From assembly GCA_963833605.1 (NCBI GenBank), contig CAWHYZ010000003.1:1-64000 (forward strand): DNA of 64,000 nucleotides. Reading direction: 5' to 3'. A program made the translations under genes and the position numbers. The notes below the pieces were generated by a model. That model was not told the origin of the DNA, did not search any database, and saw nothing but the letters and a program-made list of their open reading frames with translations. Below are positions 1 through 7,467 of this stretch, one piece after another; within the stretch, counting starts at the first letter, position 1; each line of letters begins with the position of its first letter. The stretch is from JAFAXD01 sp963833605. GTDB taxonomy: Bacteria > Pseudomonadota > Alphaproteobacteria > Rhizobiales > Xanthobacteraceae.

Positions 1-168
1 GACCACGACATCGTTCGGGTCTTCAGCCCGGCGGAATACTCTCCCGTTCGTGAGACCCGCGGAGACGCGGTTCTTCTCGTGTCCATCATAGCTCGAACGC
101 CACGCGGCGTAGTCCTTGACCTTGAAGTGGATGATCACATTTTCGCTTGTATGCTGCACATTAGTCAT
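1..168 (-). CDS. Antibiotic-biosynthesis-monooxygenase-like small protein (partial)
   Basis: The 5' 56 codons of a minus-strand gene; the 3' end lies outside the window. It starts at ATG 168, preceded by a strong GGAGGA Shine-Dalgarno 6 nt away. The visible protein has an early beta strand (VIIHFKVKDY), then AAWRSSYD and the segment AGLTNGRVFRRAEDPNDVVV. This matches my memory of small dimeric alpha-beta barrel (ABM/cyclase-like) proteins common in rhizobia, which often read NGRVFRxADDPN. The function of that group is usually unassigned (stress or small-molecule binding). No partner gene is visible. Confidence 0.6.
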   Translation of the reverse strand, partial: MTNVQHTSENVIIHFKVKDYAAWRSSYDGHEKNRVSAGLTNGRVFRRAEDPNDVVV

Positions 169-645
169 CCTAATTCCTCCAAATAAGTAATCGTAAAATA
201 TTCTTGAATGTCATCATTCAAGTAACGCAATTGATCGAAGTCACAAGAATTCTAAAACAAGCCCAAAAGAAATAAACGTGGCCATGTTAGGCCGGACTAG
301 ACGTTGGTGGGGGATTTGCACCGCAGCTAAAACTTGGGGCCACGGCACTCGCGATGCAACCAAGATGAGTTCGTTAGCCTATTTTCCGTACCTGTCGGTA
401 GCATTCGGCTGTCCTGTTTTTGACGCGGAGACCGCGGAAGGTTTTCGCTTTTTGCGCAACTCTCAGTCAGGGCAAACGGCATTGGCAGAAAGCGCGCGAG
501 GTCCTTCGCTCAGGCGTGATTGGATTGAACTAGCGGATAAGTTGACACCAGCAGCCTCATCAAGGGCGGCTAGTTCTGTATCTCAGTGATGCCGCTGGTG
601 CCAACTCGCTATTGATCCCGTCCGTCGTCCGAATAATCCGATAAA
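169..645. other. Intergenic, no convincing gene
   Basis: No reading frame here has a plausible Shine-Dalgarno plus recognisable protein. The AT-rich part at 180-270 probably holds the promoter of the minus-strand gene at 1-168. An imperfect inverted repeat occupies 541-605 and is listed separately. Confidence 0.5.
541..605. repeat. Imperfect inverted repeat
   Basis: The left arm at 541-562 (GTTGACACCAGCAGC...) is nearly the reverse complement of the right arm at 587-605 (TGATGCCGCTGGTGCCAAC), with a roughly 24-nt loop. No T-run follows. It could be a relic of an insertion end or the terminator of the minus-strand gene at 646-801, whose stop is about 40 nt away. Confidence 0.4.
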
Positions 646-801
646 TCAGTAAGAAACCTTGAATTGGTCTTGGAAACTTGTGGCTGCATAGGTTCCGGAA
701 GGATCGGCGCCGCGGGTGTAATGACGAGATGCGGCGTCGGCTACGGCCACAAATCCAATGACAACGGTAGCGGCAAGTACAATCGATTTGAATGTAAACA
801 T
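646..801 (-). CDS. Small exported protein, 51 aa
   Basis: Starts at ATG 801 with GAAAG about 10 nt upstream and stops at TGA 648-646. The protein opens with a classical signal peptide: MFTFK, then a hydrophobic stretch IVLAATVVIGFVAV, then the likely cleavage ADA-A near residue 23. The mature part is only about 28 residues (SRHYTRGADPSGTYAATSF...) and has no cysteine. Similar tiny exported proteins occur in Bradyrhizobium, with no known role. I rely on the signal peptide, RBS and stop; no homologue was searched. Confidence 0.5.
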   Translation of the reverse strand: MFTFKSIVLAATVVIGFVAVADAASRHYTRGADPSGTYAATSFQDQFKVSY

Positions 802-959
802 GGCTTCACTTTCTTGTTGTACGCCGAAGTATTTCTGAAGTATTTCGAAAATAGTTCGGTACTCATTTCAAGATGGCGGTGCAAAAACTGAAAGGCAAGG
901 TAATTCTCGCAACCTATATCTAGAGATATATGTCTTTGAACTCAGAGTTTGTCCGGAAA

Positions 960-1866
960 CATCAGGTTGGATTGCAAAGTTTTCGAAGCAAATGAGGCGG
1001 ATATGAAAAATTGGCGAGGCGCAATAAAATAGAAGGCCAGCGCCTTGCGATATAGAGGCTCTCCCAAATCCTTGGCAAGCCTGCGAAAAGCAGCGGATTT
1101 AGTGAGCCAAGCAATGGTGCGCTCGACAGATACCTAAAATTCGACAAGTGGAAGTACGACGAATTCTTTTGGCTTGAAAAATATTACGGAAAATAGCGCT
1201 ATGACGATTTCAGTTTCGAGGTAAAGGTAGAATATTTGAGCCAGGGACTTGTGAGAATAGCCGGCCCCTACATATACTACTGTCGGCAAAGAGCTTTTTC
1301 AAGAACGGGTACATCCCGAACAAGGTTGCAAGAAGCAGGAAGCCGCCATCACGGTCCTGCAACATCTGGCCGGATGAACGATAGCATTCTAACAAGCAGA
1401 CCGCAGCGTGTCGACGAGGACAGTGCCGTTTCTTCGACCCTTGACCTTCTTGCCCGCATCATAGCCAGGAGGATCGATCCAAGCCCCCCTTTTTGAGCGC
1501 TTTTCGCGCTTTGGGAGTTGATGATCGCGGCGGTGGGGTTTGCTTCCCGTCCGCCTTGTTCGCCGACACTCCACATAAAGTGCATGGTGGATGCGTTCCA
1601 AACGTGCCGTCGTAGCTCCACAAGTCGAGATAATCGAACACCGTGCTGTGCGGCGGCATGTCTTTCGGGATCGCACGCCACTGGCACCCGGTGCTCAATA
1701 AGATGACATGATCCCGTTCATCACTTCGCGCACGTTCACGGGGCGTTTGTGCCCGCCGCGCTTGGCAGGTGGAATCATCGATTTCACAAGCGCCCATTCT
1801 GCATCAGTCAAATCGCTCGGATATCGCAAGTTGCTGCGGTCGTACCGCCTTCGTCCGCCTCGCCAT
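960..1866 (-). pseudogene. IS5-family (IS427-like) transposase relic
   Basis: Read on the minus strand in shifting frames, this gives a nearly complete IS5-type transposase. From about 1850 comes RYDRSNLRYPSDLTDAEWAL; around 1700-1590, LSTGCQWRAIPKDMPP and STVFDYLDLWSYDGT; then ERIHHALYVECR and PTAAIINSQSAKSAQKGG (catalytic-core region with the D of the DDE triad); near 1380-1330, LQDRDGG; and near 1160-1000, FVVLP, VERTIAWL and RKALAF. The last readable residues are LLRKLCNP near 975. At least four frameshifts and an internal stop (in VEF*VSVERT) make it non-functional. No terminal inverted repeats or target duplication were identified, so the outer limits are those of the readable transposase only. 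Confidence 0.85.
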
Positions 1867-2426
1867 GATCCGCATCATGCTCAGGCGCCTCGCTGCAAAC
1901 GCCTCTTCATGAATTCAAACTTCCCGGATGGGCTCTCAGAAAAGCAGCATACGGCTCGTCGACAACCTTCGTTTCCCGCTGCACTACAGCTGGTGCGGCG
2001 TTTTCTTGCCTCATTCATGGCCGGGAGCCCGCTCGGCGGGGCGCCTTTTGCCGCTCAATTGCGGGGGTTGCACACCTATCACCGCTTTGTCGGGTAACGC
2101 GCGAGTTCGATCAGATCTGTTCCCCGTGCGCTCCTGAGCCGATCGCAGCCGTCGCGAATTCGAAGCGATATGCGCGCTCGCGGCTATTTTATGCGGTGCT
2201 AGTCCACAGCATTTGCCCGACCAGAGGCGTCAACATTTAGGAGGATGCGGATCTTCTAGATCGCCGGTTTCATGGCGCCGATCGTACTCACGCTGGCGGA
2301 GAGTTCACGGCCGAGCGGCGCCCCGCGATGCGCGCGTTATTACCAAGGGCGATTGGCCATCTGTATAGGATTGACCGCTCATCAGGGGCTTCGCCGATCA
2401 GTATCCGCAGCATCGACATCTGGTCA
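1867..2426. other. Intergenic, nothing recognised
   Basis: About 560 nt between the IS5 relic and the small gene at 2427-2675. Open frames exist on the plus strand, but they lack a ribosome-binding site and any recognisable protein. Probably decayed accessory DNA. Confidence 0.4.
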
Positions 2427-2675
2427 TCAGTGCTTTTGTACAAGTTCGTAGAAGCCCTGGAGCCGTGGCACTATAACCTGCAGCGCTCGCTCACATTGGT
2501 AGTCAGGGGATGTTCCGGAATTATAGGCTGCGACTGTCCAGCTCGCGTCACTGCGCGCGTCATTCCAATCGACGACGGAAATCCCAGATGCTCCTTCGCA
2601 ATTCTTGGTTATTTGCAGTTCGTGGAGCACGAGCCGCTCGATCTCGACGCGGCTTTTCGGGAATCTCTCCATCAT
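2427..2675 (-). CDS. Conserved hypothetical protein, 82 aa
   Basis: Starts at ATG 2675 (MMERF) after ACTGAGGT, and stops at TGA 2429-2427. The sequence has the pattern of a family I recall from Bradyrhizobium small proteins: RVEIERLVLHELQ, a cysteine-glutamate turn (NCEGASGISV), then a W and Y-rich strand (DASWTVAAYNSG) and a C-terminal helix ending QGFYELVQ. No catalytic motif is visible; the family has no assigned function. It is soluble and cytoplasmic by composition. A plus-strand frame of 167 codons covers it, but that frame looks like a shadow. Confidence 0.6.
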   Translation of the reverse strand: MMERFPKSRVEIERLVLHELQITKNCEGASGISVVDWNDARSDASWTVAAYNSGTSPDYQCERALQVIVPRLQGFYELVQKH

Positions 2676-2678
2676 ACC

Positions 2679-2774
2679 TCAGTGTCCTTTCGAGCTCGTG
2701 AAATAATCAATGGGCCTTGGACAAGTCCCGCCAAGGACGACGCACGAATAGCCTCTTCGCTCCAGATTCTCCAT
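2679..2774 (-). CDS. Possible leader-like small ORF, 31 aa
   Basis: ATG 2774 is preceded by GGAAGG about 9 nt upstream and the frame runs 31 codons (MENLERRGYSCVVLGGTCP...) to TGA 2681-2679, just 3 nt before the ATG of the next gene at 2675. The close spacing and good RBS are suggestive of coupling, but a 31-codon frame can arise by chance. No homologue recognised. Confidence 0.25.
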   Translation of the reverse strand: MENLERRGYSCVVLGGTCPRPIDYFTSSKGH

Positions 2775-2843
2775 CGCTTGAGCGCCTTCCTGCGCGCGAT
2801 CCGTCACGTCGACGGTTTCCCAGGCGGGTAAGTTTTCGTTTTG

Positions 2844-3017
2844 CTAGGCCGTCACAACTCGAGCGGCGTTACGCCTCAGCCATTCCTCGTTGTCGGCGAG
2901 CAATGTAAAGGTCTGTTCCAGATTACGATATTCCCTGGTTTCTTCGGGCGAAGGCGAGCCGTCAAGGAGCTTTTTGTATTCGGCCGCTTTCGCGCGGTAT
3001 TGCTCAGCCGTGAACAT
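2844..3017 (-). CDS. Small conserved hypothetical protein, 57 aa
   Basis: ATG 3017 follows GAAAGG at a 9-nt distance; the stop is TAG 2846-2844. The protein starts MFTAEQYRAKAAEYKKLL and continues SPEETREYRNLEQTFTLLADNEEWLRRN. This is a short all-helical protein that strongly recalls the abundant rhizobial small proteins beginning M(S/F)xEEYRAKA and ending LADNEEW. Function is unknown. The frame is open further upstream, but the RBS and family start favour ATG 3017. Confidence 0.6.
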   Translation of the reverse strand: MFTAEQYRAKAAEYKKLLDGSPSPEETREYRNLEQTFTLLADNEEWLRRNAARVVTA

Positions 3018-3538
3018 GTGACACAGCCTTTCTTTGGCGAGAGCACGATCGGCGGTCCCCCTCAGCCATCGGCACCTTTGAAAGATCGATTCGTTGCATG
3101 TGGGGACGATGAGGCCGTTTAGCCACATTTAGTTTGGAGCGTATTCTGGGGCGCCAGCAGGCTGGCGTCCCATAGCGCCGGCAGCGACCGATCTGGGCTC
3201 GCGATGAGGCCGATCTTGAGCGGACGGCTACGGCCAGGTGGCGCGGAGGATCACTGGCCGAATTTTGATGTGAGCAATATTGAACAGATTCGTTCCGACT
3301 GTTGGCGTAGTAAAATAAGTTGCCTCGAACCTTTGCGAGTGGGGCCCCAGGCACTGCGAGCCGGCAACGCAAAACGCACGTTCTCCCGGGACTTGTAAAA
3401 GAATTAGCTTGTAATAGCGTCCAGGGGACCCATTTGAACCGTATGATCATTTGTTCAAGGGAATTTCGCCTCGGCGGCCCTTTCGAAACCGATCGAATCC
3501 ACGCGCCAGCGCCCGTCGAGGGTATCTCTGCGAAGCGA
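3018..3538. other. Intergenic, nothing recognised
   Basis: About 520 nt. A short perfect hairpin (CGCCAGC-AG-GCTGGCG, 3152-3167) lies upstream of the minus-strand gene at 2844-3017, with no T-run. Long open frames on both strands here have unnatural composition (rich in R, S, P) and no RBS. Confidence 0.4.
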
Positions 3539-3679
3539 ATGCGATGTCCAAACTGCGACCTCCCGGCGGTCGGCCCCATTGTGTCGACCTATCTGCGGGA
3601 CAGTGCCGTCCAGAACGACTGGGTCTGCAGCGCCTGCGGCTTCGAATGGAGCAGCAGCTTTAACGGGCTGTTGGTTTGA
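3539..3679 (+). CDS. Small zinc-ribbon protein, 46 aa
   Basis: The frame from ATG 3539 to TGA 3679 encodes MRCPNCDLPAVGP, a central helix, then VCSACGFEWSSSFNGLLV. The paired CPNC and CSAC knuckles 30 residues apart are a rubredoxin/zinc-ribbon signature, expected to bind one structural zinc. The start is uncertain: there is no good Shine-Dalgarno near 3539, and the frame is open upstream to 3320, but only the part from MRCPNC looks like a natural protein. Its role is unknown. Confidence 0.5.
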   Translation: MRCPNCDLPAVGPIVSTYLRDSAVQNDWVCSACGFEWSSSFNGLLV

Positions 3680-3882
3680 ACGGACCAAAACGACGTCCGG
3701 TGGCTCGTGGTGGCTGAGCCTGCACCGGTGTCTTTGACGCAGCGGGAGCGGCCGGAAGCGGCTGATTCCTCAGCGCAGAATAGGAGTTCTGTGCCTCGCT
3801 CAGAAGGCAGCGATTGAGGCTGCAGAGCCCACCAAGGCCACTTGGTCACGTGATGATTTATGAAACCGCAAGGAGAACGCCA

Positions 3883-4197
3883 ATGAAATTCCGACCGCTT
3901 CACGACCGCGTTGTCATCGAACGGATCGATGCCGAGGCGAAGACCGCCGGCGGCATCATCATTCCGGATACCGCGAAGGAGAAGCCGCAGCAGGGCAAGG
4001 TGACCGCCGTTGGGCCCGGCGGCCGCGACGAGAGTGGCAAGCTCATCCCGATCGACGTCAAGGTCGGTGACCGAATCCTGTTCGGCAAATGGTCGGGCAC
4101 TGAGGTCAAAATCGACGGCGTCGAGTACCTCATCATGAAGGAGAGCGACATCATGGGGGTGCTGGTCGAGGCCGAGGCCAGGAAGAAGGCGGCCTGA
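3883..4197 (+). CDS. groES: Co-chaperonin GroES, 104 aa
   Basis: Encodes the 10-kDa co-chaperonin that caps GroEL as a heptamer. Starts MKFRPLHDRVVIERID and carries the mobile-loop region (EAKTAGGIIIPDTAKEKPQQG, residues about 17-37) and the C-terminal strand EYLIMKESDIMGVL. Full length for the family. The ATG at 3883 is set by AAGGAG 9 nt upstream; an upstream in-frame ATG at 3814 has no RBS. groEL follows after 126 nt, so they form one transcription unit. I saw no CIRCE (HrcA) inverted repeat in the 130 nt upstream, which leaves RpoH or constitutive control possible. Confidence 0.97.
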   Translation: MKFRPLHDRVVIERIDAEAKTAGGIIIPDTAKEKPQQGKVTAVGPGGRDESGKLIPIDVKVGDRILFGKWSGTEVKIDGVEYLIMKESDIMGVLVEAEARKKAA

Positions 4198-4323
4198 TGG
4201 CGTTTTCCAGAAGTCTCGTACTGAGAAGACCTGGGACGCGTCGAAGGCCGAGAAAGCATCGGATCAATAATTCTCATCGTTAGGCCCTCCTCGCGATGAG
4301 GTTGGACAAAAAGGAATACGCAG

Positions 4324-5973
4324 ATGTCTGCCAAGGAAGTGAAATTTTCGGTCGACGCGCGCGACAGAATGTTGCACGGCATCGATACGCTCGCCCACGC
4401 GGTAAGGGTGACGCTTGGCCCCAAGGGCCGTAACGTCATACTGGATAAGTCGTTTGGCGCGCCTCGCATCACCAAGGACGGCGTGACCGTTGCCAAGGAG
4501 ATCGAGCTCGAGGACAAATTCGAGAACATGGGCGCCCAGATGGTACGCGAGGTCGCGTCGAAGACTTCCGACCAGGCCGGTGACGGCACGACCACCGCGA
4601 CCGTGCTCGCTCATGCAATCGTCAAGGAGGGCGCCAAGGCTGTCGCCGCTGGCATGAACCCCATGGATCTCAAGCGCGGCGTTGATCTTGCGGTCGAGAC
4701 CATTGTGACCGACCTGCAGAAGAACTCCAAGAATGTCACCTCGAACGAGGAAATCGCCCAGGTCGGCACCATCTCGGCCAACGGCGATGTGGAGATTGGC
4801 CGTTTCATCGCCGATGCGATGAAACGGGTCGGCAACGAAGGCGTGATCACGGTCGAGGAAGCAAAGTCGCTCGAGACCGAGCTTGAGGTGGTTGAGGGCA
4901 TGCAGTTCGACCGCGGCTACATCTCGCCCTACTTCGTCACCAATGCCGACAAAATGCGGGTGGAAATGGAAGACCCGTATATCCTGATCTACGAGAAGAA
5001 GCTTTCCGCACTGCAAGAGCTGCTTCCGTTGCTGGAAGCAGTGGTGCAGGCGGGCAAGCCGTTGCTGATCATTGCCGAGGACATAGAGGGTGAGGCACTA
5101 GCCACCCTCGTGGTCAACAAGCTGCGCGGCGGCCTCAAGGTGGCAGGGGTCAAGGCTCCCGGCTTCGGCGATCGCCGCAAGGCAATGCTCGAGGACATCG
5201 CGATTCTCACGGCCGGCACCATGGTCTCCGCCGACCTCGGCATCAAGCTGGAGAATGTAACGATCAATATGCTGGGACGCGCCAAGAAAGTGATGATCGA
5301 GAAGGAAAACACGACGATCGTCGGAGGTGCGGGCAAGAAGACCGACATCCAGGCGCGCATTGCCCAGCTCAAGGCGCAGATCGAGGAAACAACCTCCGAC
5401 TATGACCGGGAAAAGCTGCAGGAGCGGCTGGCCAAGCTCGCCGGCGGCGTCGCAGTACTGCGCGTCGGCGGCGCCACCGAGGTCGAGGTCAAGGAGCGTA
5501 AGGATCGCGTCGATGACGCCATGCACGCAACCCGCGCCGCTGTTGAGGAAGGTGTCCTGCCTGGCGGCGGCGTTGCGCTACTGCGCGCCATCAAAGCTCT
5601 TGAGAAGCTCAAAGTCCAAAACGACGACCAGCGAACCGGCATTGAAATTGTCAAGAAGGCGATCTCCTGGCCGGCGCGCCAGATTGCGATCAACGCCGGT
5701 GAGGATGGGTCAATCGTCGTTGGTAAGATCCTGGAAAAGGACACCTACGCCTTCGGCTATGACGCACAGACTGGCGAGTACGGCAACCTGGTGTCGAAGG
5801 GCATCATCGACCCGACCAAGGTCGTGCGAACCGCTCTGCAGGATGCCGCCTCCATCGCGGGTCTGCTGATTACCACCGAGGCGATGGTTGCCGAGCTGCC
5901 GAAGAAGCAGGGCGCAGCGATGCCGGGTGGTCCCGGTGGAGGCATGGGCGGCATGGGTGGCATGGACTTCTGA
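4324..5973 (+). CDS. groEL: Chaperonin GroEL, 549 aa
   Basis: The 60-kDa chaperonin that folds proteins in an ATP-driven double ring. The N-terminal equatorial domain has VTLGPKGRNV and the ATP-binding GDGTTTATVLA (around residue 87); the apical domain includes VEGMQFDRGYISPYFVTN (about 191-208); the C-terminus ends in the flexible Gly-Gly-Met tail (GGPGGGMGGMGGMDF). All are typical, and the length is normal. AAGGAA lies 10 nt before ATG 4324. The groES-groEL gap contains a CTCATCG/CGATGAG stem (4273-4300) just before the RBS, which could modulate groEL translation. Rhizobia often carry several groESL copies; this one sits next to accessory DNA, so it may be a secondary copy. Confidence 0.98.
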   Translation: MSAKEVKFSVDARDRMLHGIDTLAHAVRVTLGPKGRNVILDKSFGAPRITKDGVTVAKEIELEDKFENMGAQMVREVASKTSDQAGDGTTTATVLAHAIVKEGAKAVAAGMNPMDLKRGVDLAVETIVTDLQKNSKNVTSNEEIAQVGTISANGDVEIGRFIADAMKRVGNEGVITVEEAKSLETELEVVEGMQFDRGYISPYFVTNADKMRVEMEDPYILIYEKKLSALQELLPLLEAVVQAGKPLLIIAEDIEGEALATLVVNKLRGGLKVAGVKAPGFGDRRKAMLEDIAILTAGTMVSADLGIKLENVTINMLGRAKKVMIEKENTTIVGGAGKKTDIQARIAQLKAQIEETTSDYDREKLQERLAKLAGGVAVLRVGGATEVEVKERKDRVDDAMHATRAAVEEGVLPGGGVALLRAIKALEKLKVQNDDQRTGIEIVKKAISWPARQIAINAGEDGSIVVGKILEKDTYAFGYDAQTGEYGNLVSKGIIDPTKVVRTALQDAASIAGLLITTEAMVAELPKKQGAAMPGGPGGGMGGMGGMDF

Positions 5974-6000
5974 GGCGTTCGATCGAATCTTGCAACACAA

Positions 6001-6030
6001 GGGAGGCCCGAGAACTCGCTCCGGCCTTCC
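6001..6030 (+). terminator. Candidate groESL terminator hairpin
   Basis: Arms 6001-6012 (GGGAGGCCCGAG) and 6019-6030 (CTCCGGCCTTCC) pair at 11 of 12 positions counting one G-U wobble, with a 6-nt loop, 28 nt after the groEL stop. There is no T-run, so intrinsic termination would be weak. Confidence 0.4.
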
Positions 6031-6405
6031 CAAGAAACCTGACGCTTGCTTCCGCGCTCGACTAGCACCAGGCCGATGCGGGATTGCAGAGGTCGCAGCT
6101 GGACCGGGGCGTGGCTGCCACCCCCCGTATGCGTCGGTGATGACGCCTACGGATGAAGCTTTGCTTGTCCCACCATCACCAACACGACGACAGATTGCGG
6201 CAGCCAACCCGAGACTAACGGTCGCGCGGAATATTTACGACTGTCTCCGACAGAAGTGAGCTGTTTTGCTCAGACTCCGCCGAACGCAGGCGTATGTAGA
6301 AACGAAACGATACGCTCTCAACGCGTTCGGCACTCAAATCCAACTTACTGAGCCGGAACCCATGTGTGGTTTCGCTCCGAAACACATTGGGCGAAAGGAA
6401 ATACC

Positions 6406-6784
6406 ATGCAAGTACCATCAATGTTGCAGGGAGAGTCGCTGAAGCGTTTGTTGCAAGGAGCTGCTGCCGGTGCCATCGCAACGATCGTTGTGGGCTTTTC
6501 CTGGGGGGGCTGGTCGCTGGCCAGCACGGCTAACGACATGGCAAAACAGCGCTCAGAGCGTGCGGTCGTATCGGCGCTGGCACCCGTCTGCGCCGACAAG
6601 TTCCGCGCGCTGCCTGATTCCGAGGCGAAGAAAGTAGCCCTTTCGAAGGTCGAACTCGTGGAAGCGCCGGGACGAATTCCCCAAGGAGTTCGTGACCCTA
6701 CCGGGTGAATCGTACCCGAATTCCGCACTTGTCGATGCGTGCTACACGTTGTTGCTTGCACCGAAGTCAGCCGCGCTCAACTGA
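6406..6784 (+). pseudogene. Frameshifted membrane-anchored/exported hypothetical protein
   Basis: ATG 6406 follows GAAAGGAAA and encodes a basic N-terminus, then a hydrophobic segment (AAAGAIATIVVGFSWGGWSLAS, residues about 17-38) and VVSALAPVCADKFRAL. The frame then runs out at 6708 in unnatural sequence. Shifting frame near 6648 restores sense: NSWKRRDEFPKEFVTLPGESYPNSALVDACYTLLLA, ending LN-TGA at 6784. The combined protein (about 125 aa) matches a rhizobial family of anchored proteins with two late cysteines (V-C-A-D ... D-A-C). A one-base insertion, or an indel error, in GTCGAACTCG is the simplest cause. Confidence 0.6.
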
Positions 6785-6829
6785 GGTACCGGCGCTTGAA
6801 ACTCCGGTTCGGTCGCGGCCCCGTGCCGG

Positions 6830-7440
6830 GGGGTGCGAGACGATTGGATCGACAGATACGGAAGAGCCAAGAATTGTCGCAAAGGGCAGGGGCCAAGGGG
6901 AAGGCGGCACAGCGAAGCACGCGCCGGGCACAGGAACCGGGAAAGCGTGTCTCAGGCGCTGGACCGCATTCGGAAAGTCGCAAAGGAAAGGAAGAAGGAG
7001 AAGTTCACTGCGCTCTTCCACCATCTCAGTCTCGATCTGCTCGAGCAGGCGTTCTTCGAACTCAAGGACAGACGCCGCGCCCGGTGTGGATGGGCTGACA
7101 TGAAGGAACTACGAGGCAAACCTCGAGTGCAATCTTGAAGGACCTGTTCTCGAACGGCTTCATCGGGGAGCGTATCGGGCAATGCCATCCCGGCGGGTGT
7201 ACATCCCCAAGCCGGACGGTCGGCAGCGCCCGCTTGCGATCGCCGCCCTGGAAGACAAAGATGGTCCAGCGGGCGACGGCCGCGATCTTGAACGCGATCT
7301 ACGAGGAAGACTTCCTCGGGTTCTCGTACGGGTTCCGTCCTGGGACGAGGGAGCGCACGACGCGCTCGACGCCCTCTGTGTCGGGATATACCAGCAGGAA
7401 GGTGAACTTCATATTGGACGCCGACATCCAGATCGTTCTT
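6830..7440 (+). pseudogene. Group II intron reverse transcriptase/maturase, 5' part
   Basis: Frame-hopping translation gives the N-terminal half of an LtrA-type intron-encoded protein: QALDRIRKVAKERKKEKFTALFHHLSLDLLEQAFFELK, then DAAPGVDGLT, LPSRRVYIPKPDGRQRPLAIAALEDK, VQRATAAILNAIYEEDFLGFSYGFRPG, AHDALDAL and VNFILDADIQ. These correspond to RT motifs 0 to about 3. At least four frameshifts break it. It stops being recognisable at about 7430-7440, exactly where the recombinase element begins; the remainder resumes at 10199. The intron 5' boundary was not identified. Confidence 0.8.
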
Positions 7441-7467
7441 GGATCCTGTTTCATACTGCCCCCTGGT

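Noticed and set aside
278..589. 103-codon plus-strand open frame
   Set aside because: No RBS, odd composition, no recognisable family; contains half of an inverted repeat.
915..930. TATATCT-AG-AGATATA inverted repeat
   Set aside because: Short AT-rich palindrome with no gene context; easily due to chance.
2328..2831. 167-codon plus-strand frame
   Set aside because: Lies antisense to two better-supported small genes (2427-2675 and 2679-2774) and has no RBS.
3004..3579. 191-codon minus-strand frame
   Set aside because: Arginine/serine-rich shadow; its 3' part is out of frame with the better supported 2844-3017 gene.
3750..3882. Possible CIRCE element upstream of groES
   Set aside because: No TTAGCACTC-N9-GAGTGCTAA-like inverted repeat could be found.
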